Shown piece by piece: positions 45,145 through 53,420 of a stretch of 59,338 nt of DNA. Made by a program: the position numbers and the translations under genes. Numbering within the stretch: the stretch's first letter is position 1; every line of letters starts with the position of its first letter. Under the pieces are notes generated by a model. The model searched no databases. It was not told where the DNA came from and was given only the letters and a program-made list of their open reading frames with translations. This stretch comes from Duganella sp. (GTDB lineage: Bacteria; Pseudomonadota; Gammaproteobacteria; Burkholderiales; Burkholderiaceae_D): NCBI GenBank assembly GCA_026225475.1, contig JAMFSU010000006.1, forward strand, positions 1 to 59,338, written 5' to 3'.

Positions 45145-48100
45145 GCAGCACCATCAACGAAACCGCTGCGTCGGCTTACGAAATCAACCGTCGTCCGGCG
45201 CAAGCGGATGAATTTACCGCGGTCGCCTGCGATCCGCGCCATTCGGTCGTGGTCGAAGCCTGTGCCGGTAGCGGCAAGACCTGGCTGCTAGTGGCGCGCA
45301 TGTTGCGGCTGTTGCTGGCCGGCGCTAAACCGGCCGAATTGCTGGCCATTACCTTTACCCGCAAAGCAGCGCAGGAAATGCGCGAACGCTTGATGGAATT
45401 GCTCCACGAATTGACGCTGGCACCTGTCGAACAGGCGCGCACGCTGCTGCTCGAACGCGGCATTGGCGCCGCCGAATTGCCGCGCGTGCTGCCGTTGGCA
45501 CGCAGCATGTATGAACAAATTTTATCGGGCCAGCAAAGCCTGTCGATTGATACTTTTCATAGCTGGTTTGCCCGTCTGCTGCAAATTGCCCCGTTGGCAT
45601 CGGGTGTGCCGCATGGCTATGCCTTGACCGAAAAGAACGGTGAGCTGGTCAACGAGGCTTATCGCCGCTTCATGCAGGCACTGCAGCAGCCAGCGCAGGC
45701 CCAGGTCAAACAAGCCTTGTTGGCGCTCTATGACCTGGCCGGCGACAGTGGTGCCAAACGTCTGCTCGACTCTTTCCTCGATAAGCGTGCCGAATGGTGG
45801 GCGGCTACCATGCCGCCGCATTCGTCCGATGCTGCACCACTGCAATGGCTGACAGATCTATGCGGCGCGGATGCCGCCAGCGATGCGCGCTTGCAGGTCT
45901 GGATCGATCCAGCTTTGCGCGCGCGCTTTCTTGAAATCGCCGCCATTCTTGGTCAGGGCGCGGCCGCCAATCAAAAGCGCGCGGTCATCATCGAAACCCT
46001 GCTCAGTGGTGAAGCCGCGCCAGAAAATTTCATTGCCTTGGCTACGCAATTCTATGACGATGCCGAAAAACCACGCGGTAACAATGCCCGTACCAAGGCA
46101 TTGAAGGCAGCATTGGCGGCGCATTATGGCGTTGATGAAGATAGCGCCGCCGGCATGTTCGAGGAAGCATTCGAAGCGGCTGGCAATGCGCTCAAGGAAT
46201 TGCATCAGCGCAGCGCCGAAGGCACCGTGCTGCAACTCAATCAAGCCTTGTTCATTGCCGGTCGCGCCTATCTTGACGCTTATCAAGAGGTCAAGGCCGA
46301 ACAGCGTGTCTTCGACTTTGCCGATCTGGAATGGCAAGCCTATCGCCTACTCACCAATGAAGCCACGGCCGCCTATCTGCAAAGCCGGCTTGACGCGCGT
46401 TACAAACATATTCTGCTCGATGAATTTCAGGATACCAATCCGCTGCAATGGAGCATCGTGCGCGCCTGGTTACGCGCCTATGGCGACGATGCGGCGCAGC
46501 CGAGCGTATTTGTGGTGGGTGATCCCAAACAATCGATTTATCGTTTTCGACGCGCCGAGCCACGCGTGTTCCAGGCTGCGCGCGCGTTGCTGGAACAACA
46601 GGGCGCAGTGGTGTTGCGCGCCAATCAGACGCGCCGTAACAGCAGTGTCATTGTCACTGTGCTCAATGCCAGTTTTGCTGGCCGCAATCCCTTGTTTGCG
46701 GCACAGACAACCCTGGGTATGCCCGGTGGCGAGGTATGGCAACTGCCGTTGGTGCAAGAGCCGGAAGCGGCTGAGGCGACCGAGGTCGCCGACAGTGTGG
46801 TTGCACCGTTGCGCAATCCGCTGACGACGCCGCGTGAGGAGCAGGATGACGCGCGCCGTCGCGATGAAGGACGCCTGGTGGCGCAAGCCATCCTGCAAGC
46901 GCGTCAGCAGGTGCGCGTCAGTGTCGGCGCCAGCGACCGGGAATTGCAGTGGAGCGACGTGATGTTGTTGGTGAAAAAGCGCCGCCACTTGATCGCCTAC
47001 GAAAGTGCTCTGCGCGACGCTGGCATTCCGTTTGTTTCCGACAAGCGTGGTGGTCTGCTCGATTCGCTGGAAATTGCCGACCTGATTGCGCTGCTGACCT
47101 TCCTGATTACGCCCAACGATACGCGTGCATTGACGCATGTATTGAAGAGTCCCATCATCGGCGCCAGTGATGCTGACTTGATCGCGTTAGCACAGCGCCC
47201 CGAACCAGATTGGTGGTCGCGCGTGCTGGCGCAGCAGCAGATGGCCGATGCATCACCGGCAATTGCACGCGCCGCCATGCTGCTGGCGCAATGGTTGCAG
47301 GCAGCGCCGCATTATCCAGTGCATGACTTGCTCGACATGATGCTGCATCAAGGGCAACTGGTCGCACGCTATGCACAATCGGTGGCGCCAGCAATGCGGC
47401 AGCAGACGCTCGGCAATATCGAGGCCTTTGTCGAATTGGCGCTCAATCTGGATGCCGGACGTTATCCCAGTTTGCCAAAATTTATCGACGCATTGCGTGT
47501 ATTGCAACGACATGGCGACAGTGATGCGCCTGACGAAGCCAGTGTTGATGCCGCTGCCGATGCGGTGCGCATACTGACGGTGCACAGCGCCAAGGGGCTA
47601 GAAGCACCAGTGGTGATTATGCTCGATACCAATCACAGCGACCCGGCCAATGACAATGTTGGCATCCTGTGCGACTGGCCGCAGGATGAAGACGCACCGA
47701 CGCATTTTTCTGCCTTCGGACGCAAGAGCGAACGCGGCCGGGCACGCGATCAATGGTTTGCCGCCGAAGAAGGTTTCAAGCAACAGGAAGACTGGAATCT
47801 GCTCTACGTCGCCATCACGCGCGCCAAGCAATTACTCATTGTCAGCGGTGTCGCCAGCACGCGTGGCGCGCTGGAGGGCGGGGTGCAGGAGGGCAGCTGG
47901 TATCACCGCTTGTTTGACCGCAGTGGAGAGATTGCGGGTTGCGAGCGCATTGATCCGCGCGCAACGGAGCAGCTCTCTGGCGACAGCGTTGCATCACATT
48001 TTTCGATGGCCTTGTTCGCGCCGACGCCACAACCGCTCGCGCTGGCAGTGCCCGAAGTCAGTAATGATGCCATCGCCGAAGGCGTGGCTTTGCATGCCTT

Positions 48101-48512
48101 GCTAGAGCGCCTCACGCAAAGTGGCGGCCATTGGCCGCCGGCGCTGCCTGCTGAAGCCGCAATTGCACGCTGGTTGCCCTGTGCGCTGCCGCTGGCAGCG
48201 GTGGTGCGGGCCCAAGCTGCTGTGATGTTGGCGCAACCCGCGCTGGAACGGTTTTTCAATCCGGCCTTGCATCGTCATGCACGCAATGAAATGGAAATCG
48301 TCACCAGCGCTGGCGTGCTGCGCTGCGATCGCGTCGTGGTCTTCGATGAGGAGGTCTGGGTGCTCGACTACAAGCGCAATCTGCTCGATAGCGAACGCAG
48401 TGCCTATCTGGCGCAATTGGCAACTTATCGTATGGCGTTGGTGTCGGTGTTTTCTGACATGCAAATCAGGTCTGCGCTGATTACCGCTGATGGTCGCATT
48501 TGGGAACAATGA
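45141..48512 (+). CDS. addA: AddA-type UvrD helicase-nuclease
   Basis: This is a 1123-residue helicase-nuclease. The superfamily I helicase motifs appear in order: Walker A VVEACAGSGKTWLL, ITFTRKAAQEMRERL, motif II ILLDEFQDTNPLQW, motif III VVGDPKQSIYRFRRA, and the late motifs ILTVHSAKGLEAPVVIML and LLYVAITRAKQLLIV. The C-terminal RecB-type nuclease has EGVALHALLERL and LRCDRVVVFDEEVWVLDYKR. The ATG at 45141 lies in the ATGA overlap with addB. Together they would resect double-strand breaks for RecA. No recBCD genes are visible here. Confidence 0.93.
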   Translation: MSSTINETAASAYEINRRPAQADEFTAVACDPRHSVVVEACAGSGKTWLLVARMLRLLLAGAKPAELLAITFTRKAAQEMRERLMELLHELTLAPVEQARTLLLERGIGAAELPRVLPLARSMYEQILSGQQSLSIDTFHSWFARLLQIAPLASGVPHGYALTEKNGELVNEAYRRFMQALQQPAQAQVKQALLALYDLAGDSGAKRLLDSFLDKRAEWWAATMPPHSSDAAPLQWLTDLCGADAASDARLQVWIDPALRARFLEIAAILGQGAAANQKRAVIIETLLSGEAAPENFIALATQFYDDAEKPRGNNARTKALKAALAAHYGVDEDSAAGMFEEAFEAAGNALKELHQRSAEGTVLQLNQALFIAGRAYLDAYQEVKAEQRVFDFADLEWQAYRLLTNEATAAYLQSRLDARYKHILLDEFQDTNPLQWSIVRAWLRAYGDDAAQPSVFVVGDPKQSIYRFRRAEPRVFQAARALLEQQGAVVLRANQTRRNSSVIVTVLNASFAGRNPLFAAQTTLGMPGGEVWQLPLVQEPEAAEATEVADSVVAPLRNPLTTPREEQDDARRRDEGRLVAQAILQARQQVRVSVGASDRELQWSDVMLLVKKRRHLIAYESALRDAGIPFVSDKRGGLLDSLEIADLIALLTFLITPNDTRALTHVLKSPIIGASDADLIALAQRPEPDWWSRVLAQQQMADASPAIARAAMLLAQWLQAAPHYPVHDLLDMMLHQGQLVARYAQSVAPAMRQQTLGNIEAFVELALNLDAGRYPSLPKFIDALRVLQRHGDSDAPDEASVDAAADAVRILTVHSAKGLEAPVVIMLDTNHSDPANDNVGILCDWPQDEDAPTHFSAFGRKSERGRARDQWFAAEEGFKQQEDWNLLYVAITRAKQLLIVSGVASTRGALEGGVQEGSWYHRLFDRSGEIAGCERIDPRATEQLSGDSVASHFSMALFAPTPQPLALAVPEVSNDAIAEGVALHALLERLTQSGGHWPPALPAEAAIARWLPCALPLAAVVRAQAAVMLAQPALERFFNPALHRHARNEMEIVTSAGVLRCDRVVVFDEEVWVLDYKRNLLDSERSAYLAQLATYRMALVSVFSDMQIRSALITADGRIWEQ

Positions 48513-48716
48513 TGGCGCTACCATACTGCGAAAATGACGATCACAATTACAGGAAAATATTTCGTTTAATATAAAACTGGTTTACTCTCGCTACTTCCTC
48601 GGGGCAATGTCGCTGGCAGATGCACCTTAATTATCATCAGCGCCGCTCTGGCAACGGGCCGTTCAAGAACAAACGGCTAGCAGTGCGTGTCATCAAACTT
48701 AATCTCAGGAGGAGCT

Positions 48717-49925
48717 ATGCAGTGGACTCTTCCGTCTTTCGCCCTGGCGCAGCCGGTTCATTGGAACGCGTTGCTGCTGTTTGGCAGCTTGTTGCTGTTC
48801 GGGTTGATTGCCGGTCACATCGTGTCGAAGTCGCCGTGGGTGCCGCGTATTACCGGTTATCTGCTGGTCGGTTTTGTACTGGGTGGCGGCGGGCTTAACT
48901 GGTTGTCCGGTGACGTGCTCAGTGTCACCAATATCTTTGCCGATATCGCCGTGGCGCTGGTGGTTTATCAACTCGGCCGTTATGTCGATATCGACTGGCT
49001 CAAGCGTGAGAAATGGTTGCTGGCCACGGTGGCGACCTCGGCGGTCTTGTGTTTTACCTTCGTCAGTCTGGCCTTGCTGTGGTTTGGCACATCCCAGGTA
49101 CTGGCCTTGCTCGGCGGCGTATGGGCGATTGCCACGGCGCCGGCGGTGGTGCTGGTGGTATTGCGCGATCTGAAAGCCGAAGGTCAGGTCACGCGTCGCC
49201 TGGCAACCATGACGGCGCTCAACAACTTTGTCGCGATTCTGGCGGCCTATGCCTTGTTGCCGGTGATTGCCACCGAGTCGGGCACGCCGCTGCTGACACT
49301 GGTGGAAAACACCTTGTACTCGCTGGTCGGTTCGGCGCTGCTGGCTTACCTGACGTATTGGCTGATGATGCCGCTGGCACGCCTGCTGGGACGTCAAGGC
49401 AGTCGTCAATTCGTGCTGGTGATTGCAGTCATTGCGCTGGCCATCGGGGTGGCGCATGCCTTGCATTTACCGGTGATGTTGACGATGCTGATCTTTGCCA
49501 TTCTGTCGAAAAACCTCGATCGCCAATATGACTTGATGGAATTGGAATTCGGCGTCGCCAATGAATTGTTTGTGGTGATGCTGTTCGTCACCGTCGGTGC
49601 CTCGATGCGCCTGAGTGATTTGTCGATGGTCGGTTTTTCGGTGCTGATTCTGATTGCTGCGCGTTTTGTGGCGATGGGCTGCGGCGTATTTGTATTTGCC
49701 CGGTTTGCGCGCATGAACTGGAAGCAGGCCGGCTTGCTGACTCTGGGCACCTTGCCAATGACCGAGGTCGGTCTGGGCCTGATGCAAACGATCTCTACCC
49801 TGTACCCGCACACTACGGCCGATGTCGTGCCGTTGCTGGCGGGTAGCCTGATCGTGCTGGAATTGTTCGGCCCGATCGCGACGCAGTTTGCGTTGATCAA
49901 ATCTGGTGAAAGCGGGCGCGAATGA
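48717..49925 (+). CDS. CPA2-family cation:proton antiporter (Kef-like membrane domain)
   Basis: This is a 402-residue inner-membrane protein. The ATG at 48717 has AGGAGG six bases upstream. About twelve membrane segments show the Na+/H+ exchanger fold: SPWVPRITGYLLVGFVLG, the FADIAVALVVYQLGRYVDIDWL segment, and GGVWAIATAPAVVLVVLRDL for the unwound core. No RCK/TrkA-N nucleotide-binding domain follows, unlike KefB/KefC. The stop overlaps the ybdK start (ATGA), so the two products are translationally coupled. Ion specificity cannot be read from the sequence. Confidence 0.88.
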   Translation: MQWTLPSFALAQPVHWNALLLFGSLLLFGLIAGHIVSKSPWVPRITGYLLVGFVLGGGGLNWLSGDVLSVTNIFADIAVALVVYQLGRYVDIDWLKREKWLLATVATSAVLCFTFVSLALLWFGTSQVLALLGGVWAIATAPAVVLVVLRDLKAEGQVTRRLATMTALNNFVAILAAYALLPVIATESGTPLLTLVENTLYSLVGSALLAYLTYWLMMPLARLLGRQGSRQFVLVIAVIALAIGVAHALHLPVMLTMLIFAILSKNLDRQYDLMELEFGVANELFVVMLFVTVGASMRLSDLSMVGFSVLILIAARFVAMGCGVFVFARFARMNWKQAGLLTLGTLPMTEVGLGLMQTISTLYPHTTADVVPLLAGSLIVLELFGPIATQFALIKSGESGRE

Positions 49926-51157
49926 CGACTTCTACTACCCAAGAGCAAATCCATCTCAACGCCGCTGCCGGTGAACCGGCCTTGCATGCGGCGCCGACCA
50001 GCAGCGCCGGGATTCTGCCATTTACCTCCTCGACCCCATTTACCATGGGCATCGAGCTGGAACTGCAACTGGTCAACCGGCGCAATTACAACCTCGCCAG
50101 CGATGCCGTTGATTTGCTGACCTGGATTGCGCCACGCGATTTGCAAAAGCAGATCAAGCTGGAAATGACGCAAGGCATGATTGAGCTGAACTCCGGTATT
50201 CATACTCGTGTCGATGACCTGATTGAAGAATTGAAAGGCTTGCGTGCTGCGCTCAATCGTGGCGCCCAGCATCTCAATATTGATGTCTCCGGCGGTGGAG
50301 CACATCCGTTCCAGCATTGGAACGAACAGCGGATCACGCCAAGTGAGCGATTTTTTTATTTGCACGAAAAATACGGCTATCTGGCCAAGACCTTCACCGT
50401 GTTCGGCCAGCATATTCATATCGGCGTGCCCAATGGTGACGATGCGCTGTATCTGACGCATGCGTTTTCGCGCTTCGTGCCGCATTTCATCGCCTTGTCG
50501 GCGGCGTCGCCGTTTTATCAGGGGGCCGACACCCGGTTTGATTCTTCGCGCAGCAACGTGGTGCGAGCGTTTCCCTTATCGGGTACGGCGCCGGTGCATA
50601 CGCGCTGGGCCGAGTTTGAAACCTATTATGACGAATTGATGCAGATGGGCATCATCGGTAGCATGAAGGATTTTTATTGGGATATCCGCCCCAAGCCTGA
50701 ATACGGTACCGTGGAAATCCGCGTCTGCGATACGCCCTTGACGATCGAGCATGCCGCCCATCTGGGTGCCTATGCGCAATTGCTGGCGCGCTGGATTTTG
50801 ACCGAGCGGCCATTCGTGATACGTGACGATTTCTACCTGCTATATCAGTACAATCGCTTCGAGGCCAGTCGCTTCGGACTCAACGGCATGTTGGCGCTAC
50901 ATGGCGAAACGCCGGCGACTTCGAGTAAACTGCCGATCTTCGAACATTTGCTGATGCAATTGCAGTTGTTGCAGCCCTATGTGCAAAATGAAGTCGAGCA
51001 GGTCACACTCACGCGTTTGCGCAATATGGCGCACCATCGCTTGAGCGATGCAGGCTGGCTGCGACAGGCATTTGTCCAACGCGGCTCGCTCAACGATATG
51101 ATGCGTCTGTCCTCGGAACTGTGGATGGACCGTTCGCCACCTTCTTATTTCCAATAA
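49922..51157 (+). CDS. ybdK: YbdK carboxylate-amine ligase (GCS2 family)
   Basis: This is a 411-residue cytoplasmic enzyme of the glutamate-cysteine ligase GCS2 fold; E. coli YbdK has weak gamma-glutamylcysteine synthetase activity. Motifs are TPFTMGIELELQLVN at ~40, EMTQGMIELNSGIH, GGGAHPFQHWNEQRITPSERF, VFGQHIHIGVPNGDDAL and VEIRVCDTPLTIEHAA. A ~35-residue low-complexity N-terminal extension precedes the fold. The ATG overlaps the antiporter stop. Thiol metabolism next to a Kef-like antiporter suggests a shared electrophile or redox stress role, which is inference. Confidence 0.92.
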   Translation: MTTSTTQEQIHLNAAAGEPALHAAPTSSAGILPFTSSTPFTMGIELELQLVNRRNYNLASDAVDLLTWIAPRDLQKQIKLEMTQGMIELNSGIHTRVDDLIEELKGLRAALNRGAQHLNIDVSGGGAHPFQHWNEQRITPSERFFYLHEKYGYLAKTFTVFGQHIHIGVPNGDDALYLTHAFSRFVPHFIALSAASPFYQGADTRFDSSRSNVVRAFPLSGTAPVHTRWAEFETYYDELMQMGIIGSMKDFYWDIRPKPEYGTVEIRVCDTPLTIEHAAHLGAYAQLLARWILTERPFVIRDDFYLLYQYNRFEASRFGLNGMLALHGETPATSSKLPIFEHLLMQLQLLQPYVQNEVEQVTLTRLRNMAHHRLSDAGWLRQAFVQRGSLNDMMRLSSELWMDRSPPSYFQ

Positions 51158-51163
51158 TGCTGC

Positions 51164-51199
51164 TTGCTTTCGCCCCTGGGCAAGCGGTGGCGAAAGCAA
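51164..51199 (+). promoter_or_regulatory. 11-bp hairpin just ahead of the HI0933-like start codon
   Basis: TTGCTTTCGCC (51164-51174) pairs perfectly with GGCGAAAGCAA (51189-51199) around a 14-base loop. It ends three bases before the ATG at 51203, so the ribosome binding region is inside the stem. It could lower translation or act as a partial terminator after ybdK. Confidence 0.5.
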
Positions 51200-51202
51200 A
51201 GC

Positions 51203-52402
51203 ATGACAAAACAATATGATGTGGTAGTGATCGGCGCCGGTGCTGCCGGCATGATGTGTGCAGCAGTCGCCGGTCAACGCGGCAAGTCGGTCATGTTGAT
51301 CGACCACGCAGGCAAGCTGGCCGAAAAAATCCGCATTTCTGGCGGCGGTCGTTGCAACTTCACCAATCTCGGTGCGACACCGCAGAACTACCTGTCGCAA
51401 AATCCCCATTTCTGCAAAAGTGCGCTGTCGCGCTACACGCCGCAGGACTTTCTGGCGCTGGTCAAGCGCTACCGCATCGGTTATCACGAAAAGCACAAAG
51501 GGCAGTTGTTTTGCGACGATACCGCCGAAGACATGATTGCCATGCTGAAAGCCGAGTGCGATCTCGGTCAGGTTGAATGGCGCATGCCCTGTAGCGTGAG
51601 CGCGGTCGGCAAGCAGGGCGAGCTGTTCCGCATCGATACCGATGCTGGCGAAGTGTTGGCGCGCCAGTTGGTGATTGCGACCGGGGGTTTGTCGATTCCC
51701 AAAATCGGTGCCACCGACTTCGCCTACCGCATTGCCAATCAGTTCGAGTTGAGCATGATTGCGCCGCGCCCAGGCCTGGTGCCGCTGACTTTTGATGGTG
51801 CCAGCTGGAAAGCATTTGTTGATCTGGCCGGTATCTCTCTTGCAGTTGAGGTGGAAACTGGCGTCAGGAAAGAACGCGGTTACTTCCTGGAAGATCTCCT
51901 GTTTACCCATCGCGGCTTGTCGGGGCCAGCGATTTTGCAGATATCCAGTTATTGGCAGGCCGGTTTGCCGCTGACGCTGAACCTGTTGCCGCAAGTTGAT
52001 GTGGCCGAAGCCTTGATCGAGGGCAAGACCACGCTGAAAAAGAATCTCGGTAATCTATTAGGGCAGTGGCTGCCGGCACGGCTGGCCGATGGCTTGCTTG
52101 CGGCCAATGGCTTCGATGGTACGGCCCGTATTGCCGATTTGCCCGACAAGCAATTGCGCAAGATCGGCGAGGCGTTCAACCGCTGGACCATCACGCCCAA
52201 TGGATCGGAAGGCTATCGCAAGGCGGAAGTCACGCTGGGCGGCATCGATACGCGCGAATTGTCACAACAAAGCATGATGGCAACGAAGGTGCCGGGTTTG
52301 CACTTTATCGGCGAAGCAGTCGATGTGACTGGCTGGTTGGGCGGTTACAACTTCCAGTGGGCCTGGGCTTCGGGCGTGGCGGCAGGCACTGCGCTGACTT
52401 GA
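51203..52402 (+). CDS. HI0933/YhiN-like NAD(P)/FAD-dependent oxidoreductase
   Basis: This is a 399-residue flavoprotein. The dinucleotide-binding motif VVVIGAGAAGMMCA is at residues 7-20, followed by the family-specific LAEKIRISGGGRCNFTNL. Near the end GLHFIGEAVDVTGWLGGYNFQWAWASG closes the FAD site. This is the HI0933/BaiN-like family, conserved but of unclear substrate. The ATG at 51203 is preceded by a hairpin and only weak ribosome-binding sequence; a 13-codon longer frame starts inside that hairpin. Confidence 0.92.
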   Translation: MTKQYDVVVIGAGAAGMMCAAVAGQRGKSVMLIDHAGKLAEKIRISGGGRCNFTNLGATPQNYLSQNPHFCKSALSRYTPQDFLALVKRYRIGYHEKHKGQLFCDDTAEDMIAMLKAECDLGQVEWRMPCSVSAVGKQGELFRIDTDAGEVLARQLVIATGGLSIPKIGATDFAYRIANQFELSMIAPRPGLVPLTFDGASWKAFVDLAGISLAVEVETGVRKERGYFLEDLLFTHRGLSGPAILQISSYWQAGLPLTLNLLPQVDVAEALIEGKTTLKKNLGNLLGQWLPARLADGLLAANGFDGTARIADLPDKQLRKIGEAFNRWTITPNGSEGYRKAEVTLGGIDTRELSQQSMMATKVPGLHFIGEAVDVTGWLGGYNFQWAWASGVAAGTALT

Positions 52403-52526
52403 TTTTCTACGTGGAAATATTGCAGCGAGTAACGATCTGCCAGCTTAGCCCTTGATTTCTCTGTGTTTTTTCTGCCTCGGTGGGAAAAAAGAGACGAAGG
52501 CGCTTCCATTTGCTGGCCCGGTCTGC

Positions 52527-52532
52527 TAAAAT
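52527..52532 (+). promoter_or_regulatory. -10 box of a probable rpsU operon promoter
   Basis: TAAAAT lies 48 bases before the rpsU ATG. The -35 region 17 bases upstream (TTCCAT) is poor, so this is a tentative call. Confidence 0.35.
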
Positions 52533-52579
52533 CGCGTTCTTTCCATATCCAACCTAACCTTCTCTGGTTTGAATTTTAC

Positions 52580-52792
52580 ATGACCACTATTCGTCTTAAA
52601 GAAAACGAGCCGTTCGAAGTCGCCATGCGCCGCTTCAAGCGCACTATTGAAAAAACCGGCCTGTTGACCGAGTTGCGCGCACGCGAGTTTTACGAAAAGC
52701 CGACAGCAGAACGCAAGCGTAAGCTGGCAGCCGCAGTGAAGCGTCATTACAAGCGCATCCGCAGCCAGCAATTGCCTAAGAAGCTGTACTAA
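52580..52792 (+). CDS. rpsU: 30S ribosomal protein S21
   Basis: This is a 70-residue basic protein needed for initiation on the 30S subunit. It begins [27 protein letters not shown] and ends [13 protein letters not shown], the standard S21 layout. It heads the rpsU-yqeY-dnaG-rpoD macromolecular synthesis operon. Two hairpins follow it, which probably reduce read-through into the later genes, as in E. coli where an rpsU-dnaG terminator tunes the ratio. Confidence 0.97.
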   Translation: MTTIRLKENEPFEVAMRRFKRTIEKTGLLTELRAREFYEKPTAERKRKLAAAVKRHYKRIRSQQLPKKLY

Positions 52793-52800
52793 GAATTTCC

Positions 52801-52870
52801 GTCGCACTGTTCGGTGCGACCAAGCTGAACCCGCTCCGGATGCTAGATGCCGCAGCGGGTTTTCGCTTTT
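52801..52870 (+). terminator. Tandem hairpins between rpsU and yqeY
   Basis: GTCGCAC/GTGCGAC (52801-52820) is followed by AACCCGCT (52828-52835) against AGCGGGTT (52854-52861) and then TTTCGCTTTT. This is probably a partial terminator inside the operon. Confidence 0.65.
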
Positions 52871-52946
52871 ACACTTTCCTGATGATTCGGCGCGCCATTG
52901 TGGCGGCTGCCGGACTGTCGAAGTCGCACTATTGCTGGAGAATGCC

Positions 52947-53396
52947 ATGAGTTTGAAAGAGCAAATCACCGAAGACATGAAGGCCGCCATGCGCGCCAAG
53001 GAAACGGCCAAGCTGGGCACCATCCGTTTGTTGACAGCTGCGATGAAGCAAAAGGAGGTCGACGAACGCGTTGAACTGACCGATACGCTGGTGCTGGCAA
53101 TCATCGACAAGATGGTCAAGCAGCGCAAGGACTCAATCAGCCAATTCGAAGCTGGTGGTCGCCAGGATCTGGCCGACATCGAAAAAGCCGAGCTGGTGAT
53201 CCTGTCGGCATACATGCCAGCCGGTTTGTCCGACGAGGAAATCAAGGCAGAAGTGCAGGCTGCAGTCGCAGCTACTGGTGCCGCCGGTCCGCAAGATATG
53301 GGTAAGGTGATGGGCGTGCTCAAGCCGAAGCTGGCAGGTCGTGCTGACATGACCGCGGTTTCGGCGCTGGTCAAGGCCGCCTTGAGTGCTACCTGA
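52947..53396 (+). CDS. yqeY: GatB/YqeY domain protein
   Basis: This is a 149-residue cytoplasmic protein starting MSLKEQITEDMKAAMRAKE, with GGAG upstream. The helical YqeY fold, related to the tail of GatB, is recognisable by MRAKETAKLGTIRLLTAAMKQKEV, KQRKDSISQFEAGGRQDLA, AYMPAGLSDEEI and QDMGKVMGVLKPKLAGRADM. It is thought to help tRNA-dependent amidation or bind tRNA. Its place between rpsU and dnaG is common in betaproteobacteria. Confidence 0.95.
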   Translation: MSLKEQITEDMKAAMRAKETAKLGTIRLLTAAMKQKEVDERVELTDTLVLAIIDKMVKQRKDSISQFEAGGRQDLADIEKAELVILSAYMPAGLSDEEIKAEVQAAVAATGAAGPQDMGKVMGVLKPKLAGRADMTAVSALVKAALSAT

Positions 53397-53420
53397 TCTT
53401 GTCTTGATGATAATCAACTT

